Shown: piece after piece, positions 4,905 through 6,916 of the stretch
Layout: every line of letters begins with the position of its first letter
Numbering within the stretch: the first letter of the stretch is position 1
Assembly (NCBI GenBank): GCA_017452335.1
Contig: JAFTMP010000031.1
Span: forward strand, 1-6,916
From: Clostridia bacterium
GTDB lineage: Bacteria > Bacillota > Clostridia > Oscillospirales > CAG-272
Reading direction: 5' to 3'
Length of the DNA: 6,916 nt
Translations under genes and position numbers: made by a program
The notes under the pieces: model-generated
What the model was told of the DNA's origin: nothing
Database searches by the model: none
Seen by the model: the letters and a program-made list of their open reading frames with translations, nothing else

Positions 4905-5804
4905 ATGAAAAAAATGAATAAAAAGGCGGGCTTGTGGCTGTTTGGCGTGAGCTGTTTGGCGCTCCAACTGTTGGCGTATGGTGCGGTTTCGCTGAGCTTG
5001 GCGGATGGCATCTTGCTTGGCGCAGGACAGGCGGCAGTGCTTCTTGCTGGGGCGATCTATCTGCTCATTGATCGAAGAGCAAGAACCGATACGCAAGAAG
5101 ACAGGCGTGGGGGGACGTCAAGAACGGACGGAAAAAAACGCGAGACTGCAAAGCGGGGCACGCTTGGGGCAACGCTTTCGGTAAGCTTGGGTACGGCAGG
5201 CTATGCGGTGAGCTTTGTTTGCTTTGCTTTTTTGCTCACCCTTCCGTTGCAAAAGGGACTTTCTTTGCTGGGGGTGGCATCGCTCAATGAAACGGGCGTG
5301 TTCACAAGCCTGTGGGAGCGGCTCTTATATTGCTGGCTTTTGCCCGCTGTAACAGCAACATTCTTGCTGTGCTTGGCGGTGATTCCAAGGCTGGAAAGAA
5401 CGATCAATAAGCAGTGGCAAACGGCTTTGTTGGCAGGGGTGTTTTGCGTGTTTTTTTTGCCGCAGCTCGGCAGTGTGTTGGCGCACTGGCTGATGGGCGT
5501 GCTTTTGTGCCTGCTTTATGTGCGTACCCGCTCTCTTTTGACAACCTTTTCAGTATCGCTTGTGATGAACGGATTTTTGTTCCTTCAAAGCTATTTGCAA
5601 ACGCTGGGCGTTTCGGGCGCAGAAGCGTATACCATGGCGCAGTGTGTGGGCATCGGATTGACATTTTCATCTCTTGGTGCAGTGGTTTTTTATTTGAATG
5701 AAAAAAAAGAAAGCAAAAAGAAGGTCAAAGCTCTTGAACTGCTTTGCCTTCTTGTGGTTGCTTGCTTCCTCTTTGTTTTGGGCATGGCGCTGTGGCTGGG
5801 ATGA
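4905..5804 (+). CDS. CPBP (CAAX protease/Abi-like) family membrane protein lacking the catalytic residues
   Basis: A 299-residue integral membrane protein with about eight hydrophobic segments, at roughly 10-28, 35-55, 88-115, 138-160, 171-190, 192-208, 211-230 and 275-297. A charged loop at 56-86 is rich in Arg, Lys and Asp. Residues 146-222 follow the layout of the CPBP domain (Rce1/Abi intramembrane protease family): PAV...PRLER (147-165), FFLPQ (183-187), HWLMGVLLCLLYVRTRSLL (194-212) and SLVMN (218-222). By this hand alignment, motif 1 EExxxR reads A151, T152 and C156. FxxxH reads F183 to Q187. HxxxN reads S218 to N222. Every catalytic or metal-binding position except the last Asn is replaced, so protease activity is unlikely, and the role may be a scaffold, chaperone or immunity function. 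AAGGGAG at 4891-4897 supports the start. I assign the family by motif layout only. Confidence 0.78.
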   Translation: MKKMNKKAGLWLFGVSCLALQLLAYGAVSLSLADGILLGAGQAAVLLAGAIYLLIDRRARTDTQEDRRGGTSRTDGKKRETAKRGTLGATLSVSLGTAGYAVSFVCFAFLLTLPLQKGLSLLGVASLNETGVFTSLWERLLYCWLLPAVTATFLLCLAVIPRLERTINKQWQTALLAGVFCVFFLPQLGSVLAHWLMGVLLCLLYVRTRSLLTTFSVSLVMNGFLFLQSYLQTLGVSGAEAYTMAQCVGIGLTFSSLGAVVFYLNEKKESKKKVKALELLCLLVVACFLFVLGMALWLG

Positions 5805-5824
5805 CCAATAGGAATATAAATAAC

Positions 5825-5865
5825 GATGCGTTGGCGTGATACTCACGCCAACGCATTCTTTTTTT
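5825..5865. terminator. Bidirectional terminator between two convergent genes
   Basis: A perfect 14-base-pair stem is formed by ATGCGTTGGCGTGA (5826-5839) and its complement at 5843-5856, with a 3-base loop, TAC. It is followed on the plus strand by seven Ts (5859-5865). On the minus strand the A-tract precedes the stem and a T-rich stretch (GTTATTTATATT) follows it. It stands 20 bases after the stop of the CPBP-like gene and just beyond the TAA stop of the minus-strand gene, so it can serve both. Confidence 0.9.
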
Positions 5866-5866
5866 A

Positions 5867-6559
5867 TTAGTCAATGAGGATGTCGTCGGTTGTAGCCTCG
5901 TCATCATCGGGCACGGCTTCGTTTCCAAACGCGGGCAGTCCAAGCTCCTCAGCGGTTGCCATGCGGTAAACGGTTTTGGTCAGCAGGGCGGGGTCAAGAT
6001 CTTGCTCCTTGATCACATCGGCAAGCCTTGAAAGCCCCTGCGCGTCGGTAATAAGGACAAAATATTTGCCGTTTTGCACCACGTAATATCCGGCGTTGAT
6101 GAATTCGGCAAAATTGGGGTAAACGTAATACTGTTCCTGCCAAGCGTTCATGCGCTCATTTCTCTTTTGGTTGATCTTTTCAAGCTCTGCGTAGTTCACA
6201 TCAGAATCGGCGCGGATCAGCTCCTTGTTTAGATCCTTGCCGTTTGAATACTTTTCAAGAACCTCCGGATCTGTGGTGCTGAAAATACGTTCTGCTGCTT
6301 TTACCAGCCATTCTAATTCATGATACTGATCGGCGCCGTCCCGCTCTGCAAGAAAAACGATCCGCTTTAAGCGCACCACCTGCTCCCAGGTGTGATAAAT
6401 TTTTTGGTATTTTTCATTGAATTCAGCGGTTGTTTCTCCTTCATACACAAACTCGTCGTAGGGCGGGGTAATGGGCAAAAGAGAGTATGCGCCGATGGCG
6501 TAAAGGGTTTGCGGGAGATTGTTCGTCAATTCTCGATAGAGCGCTGCTGAAACGGTCAA
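5867..6559 (-). CDS. Unrecognised protein, C-terminal domain of a gene interrupted by an in-frame TAG
   Basis: I do not recognise the family. The reading frame is open without a break from the codon after the TAG (6628) to the TAA at 5867-5869, which is 253 sense codons. A TTG at 6559 would give 230 residues starting MTVSAALYRELTNNLPQTLY. AAGGA lies ten bases before that TTG, but as a separate protein it would lack any signal or membrane anchor. The region is mostly helical and charged, with TWEQVVRLKRIVFLAERDGA, then DSDVNYAELEKINQKRNERM, then a small strand-rich block (YYVVQNGKYFVLITDAQGL). It ends in an acidic tail with PDDDEATTDD. Because it is in the same frame as the upstream part, I think it is the extracytoplasmic domain of one longer protein rather than an independent gene. 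Confidence 0.6.
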   Translation of the reverse strand: MTVSAALYRELTNNLPQTLYAIGAYSLLPITPPYDEFVYEGETTAEFNEKYQKIYHTWEQVVRLKRIVFLAERDGADQYHELEWLVKAAERIFSTTDPEVLEKYSNGKDLNKELIRADSDVNYAELEKINQKRNERMNAWQEQYYVYPNFAEFINAGYYVVQNGKYFVLITDAQGLSRLADVIKEQDLDPALLTKTVYRMATAEELGLPAFGNEAVPDDDEATTDDILID

Positions 6560-6628
6560 GCCGTTCCATTCCTTGTTGGAGTTGTCCTCGCTTGAGTCTC
6601 CCAGACCTTCACCGCCGAACCTGCCACC

Positions 6629-6631
6629 CTA
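6629..6631 (-). other. In-frame TAG codon splitting one continuous reading frame
   Basis: On the minus strand the codon after ...WGEES is TAG, and the frame is open again for 253 codons. All other genes in the window that end here use TAA or TGA, so TAG is seen nowhere else as a stop. A single base change (CAG, GAG, AAG or TGG to TAG) would explain it. Stop-codon readthrough or recoding is possible but has no independent support in this window. Confidence 0.75.
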
Positions 6632-6916
6632 GGACTCTTCTCCCCAAATGAAGTTCTCCTCGGTATACTGCGCCCACAGATCCTCCAGTGTGTTGGCAGG
6701 CGGCAGCTCCTTTTCGGGCGTGCTTTGAGAAGGACTTGGCGCTTGTGTGGGAGATTTTGAGGTGGCGGCGCTTTCTGTAGGATCGGTGAAGATTGGTTCG
6801 GTGGGTTGCGGCGGGGGCGTTTGCAGGATCATGAGGGTAAGGATGCCTGCAAGAAGAACCAAAACGCTTGCCGTGGCAGAGATCACATAGACGATCTTGC
6901 GCTTTTTGGCGGTACG
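6629..6916 (-). CDS. Unrecognised membrane-anchored protein, N-terminal part up to an in-frame TAG (5' end outside the window)
   Basis: This part is open to the right edge, so the true start is not visible; a GTG at 6886 lies in the middle of the membrane segment's lead-in and is unlikely to be the start. The visible part begins RTAKKRKIVYV, a positively charged stop-transfer flank. One membrane helix follows (VISATASVLVLLAGILTLMI), then a Pro/Thr/Ser-rich spacer of about 40 residues (TPPPQPTEPIF, SPTQAPSPSQSTPE), typical of an extracytoplasmic linker. It closes with LEDLWAQYTEENFIWGEES and then TAG at 6629-6631. Ninety-five sense codons are visible. The same frame continues past the TAG with a Gly-rich stretch (GGRFGGEGLGDSSEDN) into the domain at 5867-6559. 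Confidence 0.62.
   Translation of the reverse strand, partial: RTAKKRKIVYVISATASVLVLLAGILTLMILQTPPPQPTEPIFTDPTESAATSKSPTQAPSPSQSTPEKELPPANTLEDLWAQYTEENFIWGEES

Noticed and set aside
4880..4921. A 13-codon ORF overlapping the start of the CPBP-like gene
   Set aside because: The putative ribosome binding site is too close to the ATG, the peptide is only charged residues, and the larger gene has a better start signal.
4082..5011. A 309-codon minus-strand open frame across rplA
   Set aside because: Antisense shadow of the highly biased rplA codons. It also runs across the terminator and into the next gene, with no start signals.

Overview
The window looks like a chromosomal stretch from a Gram-positive, Clostridia-like Bacillota (Firmicutes). 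The inference rests on the rpmG-secE-nusG-rplK-rplA order, strong AGGAGG-type ribosome binding sites, near-consensus SigA promoters, short U-tailed terminators and the look of the NusG, SecE and L11 proteins. A gut Oscillospirales-type lineage would fit, but that is a guess from sequence style. I saw no mobile element, CRISPR array, tRNA or rRNA.

Layout. (1) 1-1269, minus strand: the N-terminal 423 residues of an AMP-forming acyl-CoA synthetase that runs off the left edge. (2) 1270-1560: a divergent control region. It holds two tandem consensus promoters for the synthetase, a possible 21-codon upstream ORF that ends in an ATGA overlap with the synthetase start, and a plus-strand promoter with a perfect inverted repeat in its spacer. 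(3) 1561-2301: an unrecognised membrane-anchored protein. (4) 2302-2498: a promoter fused to a terminator, placed so that transcripts arriving from upstream should stop while rpmG transcripts start inside the hairpin. (5) 2499-4813: the core operon rpmG, secE, nusG, rplK, rplA. The leader before rplK (about 3593-3656) carries a mimic of the 23S rRNA binding site for L1, so L1 probably represses its own operon. (6) 4824-4862: a terminator, after which the usual rplJ-rplL pair is absent. (7) 4905-5804: a polytopic membrane protein that aligns to the CPBP (CAAX protease/bacteriocin-processing) family but appears to have lost every catalytic residue. (8) A long bidirectional terminator between convergent genes. 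(9) 5867-6916, minus strand: an unrecognised membrane-anchored protein whose reading frame is cut by one in-frame TAG at 6629-6631. The frame stays open on both sides, so this is a nonsense mutation, a readthrough or recoding site, or (less likely) two genes.

The ribosomal/translocation/elongation genes form one functional unit: L33, L11 and L1 are 50S proteins, SecE is part of the SecYEG channel, and NusG is the general elongation factor that links RNA polymerase to ribosomes. The flanking genes have no evident functional link to it. The items most worth a second look are the in-frame TAG, the catalytically dead CPBP protein, the promoter/terminator overlap before rpmG, and the leader of the acyl-CoA synthetase gene.
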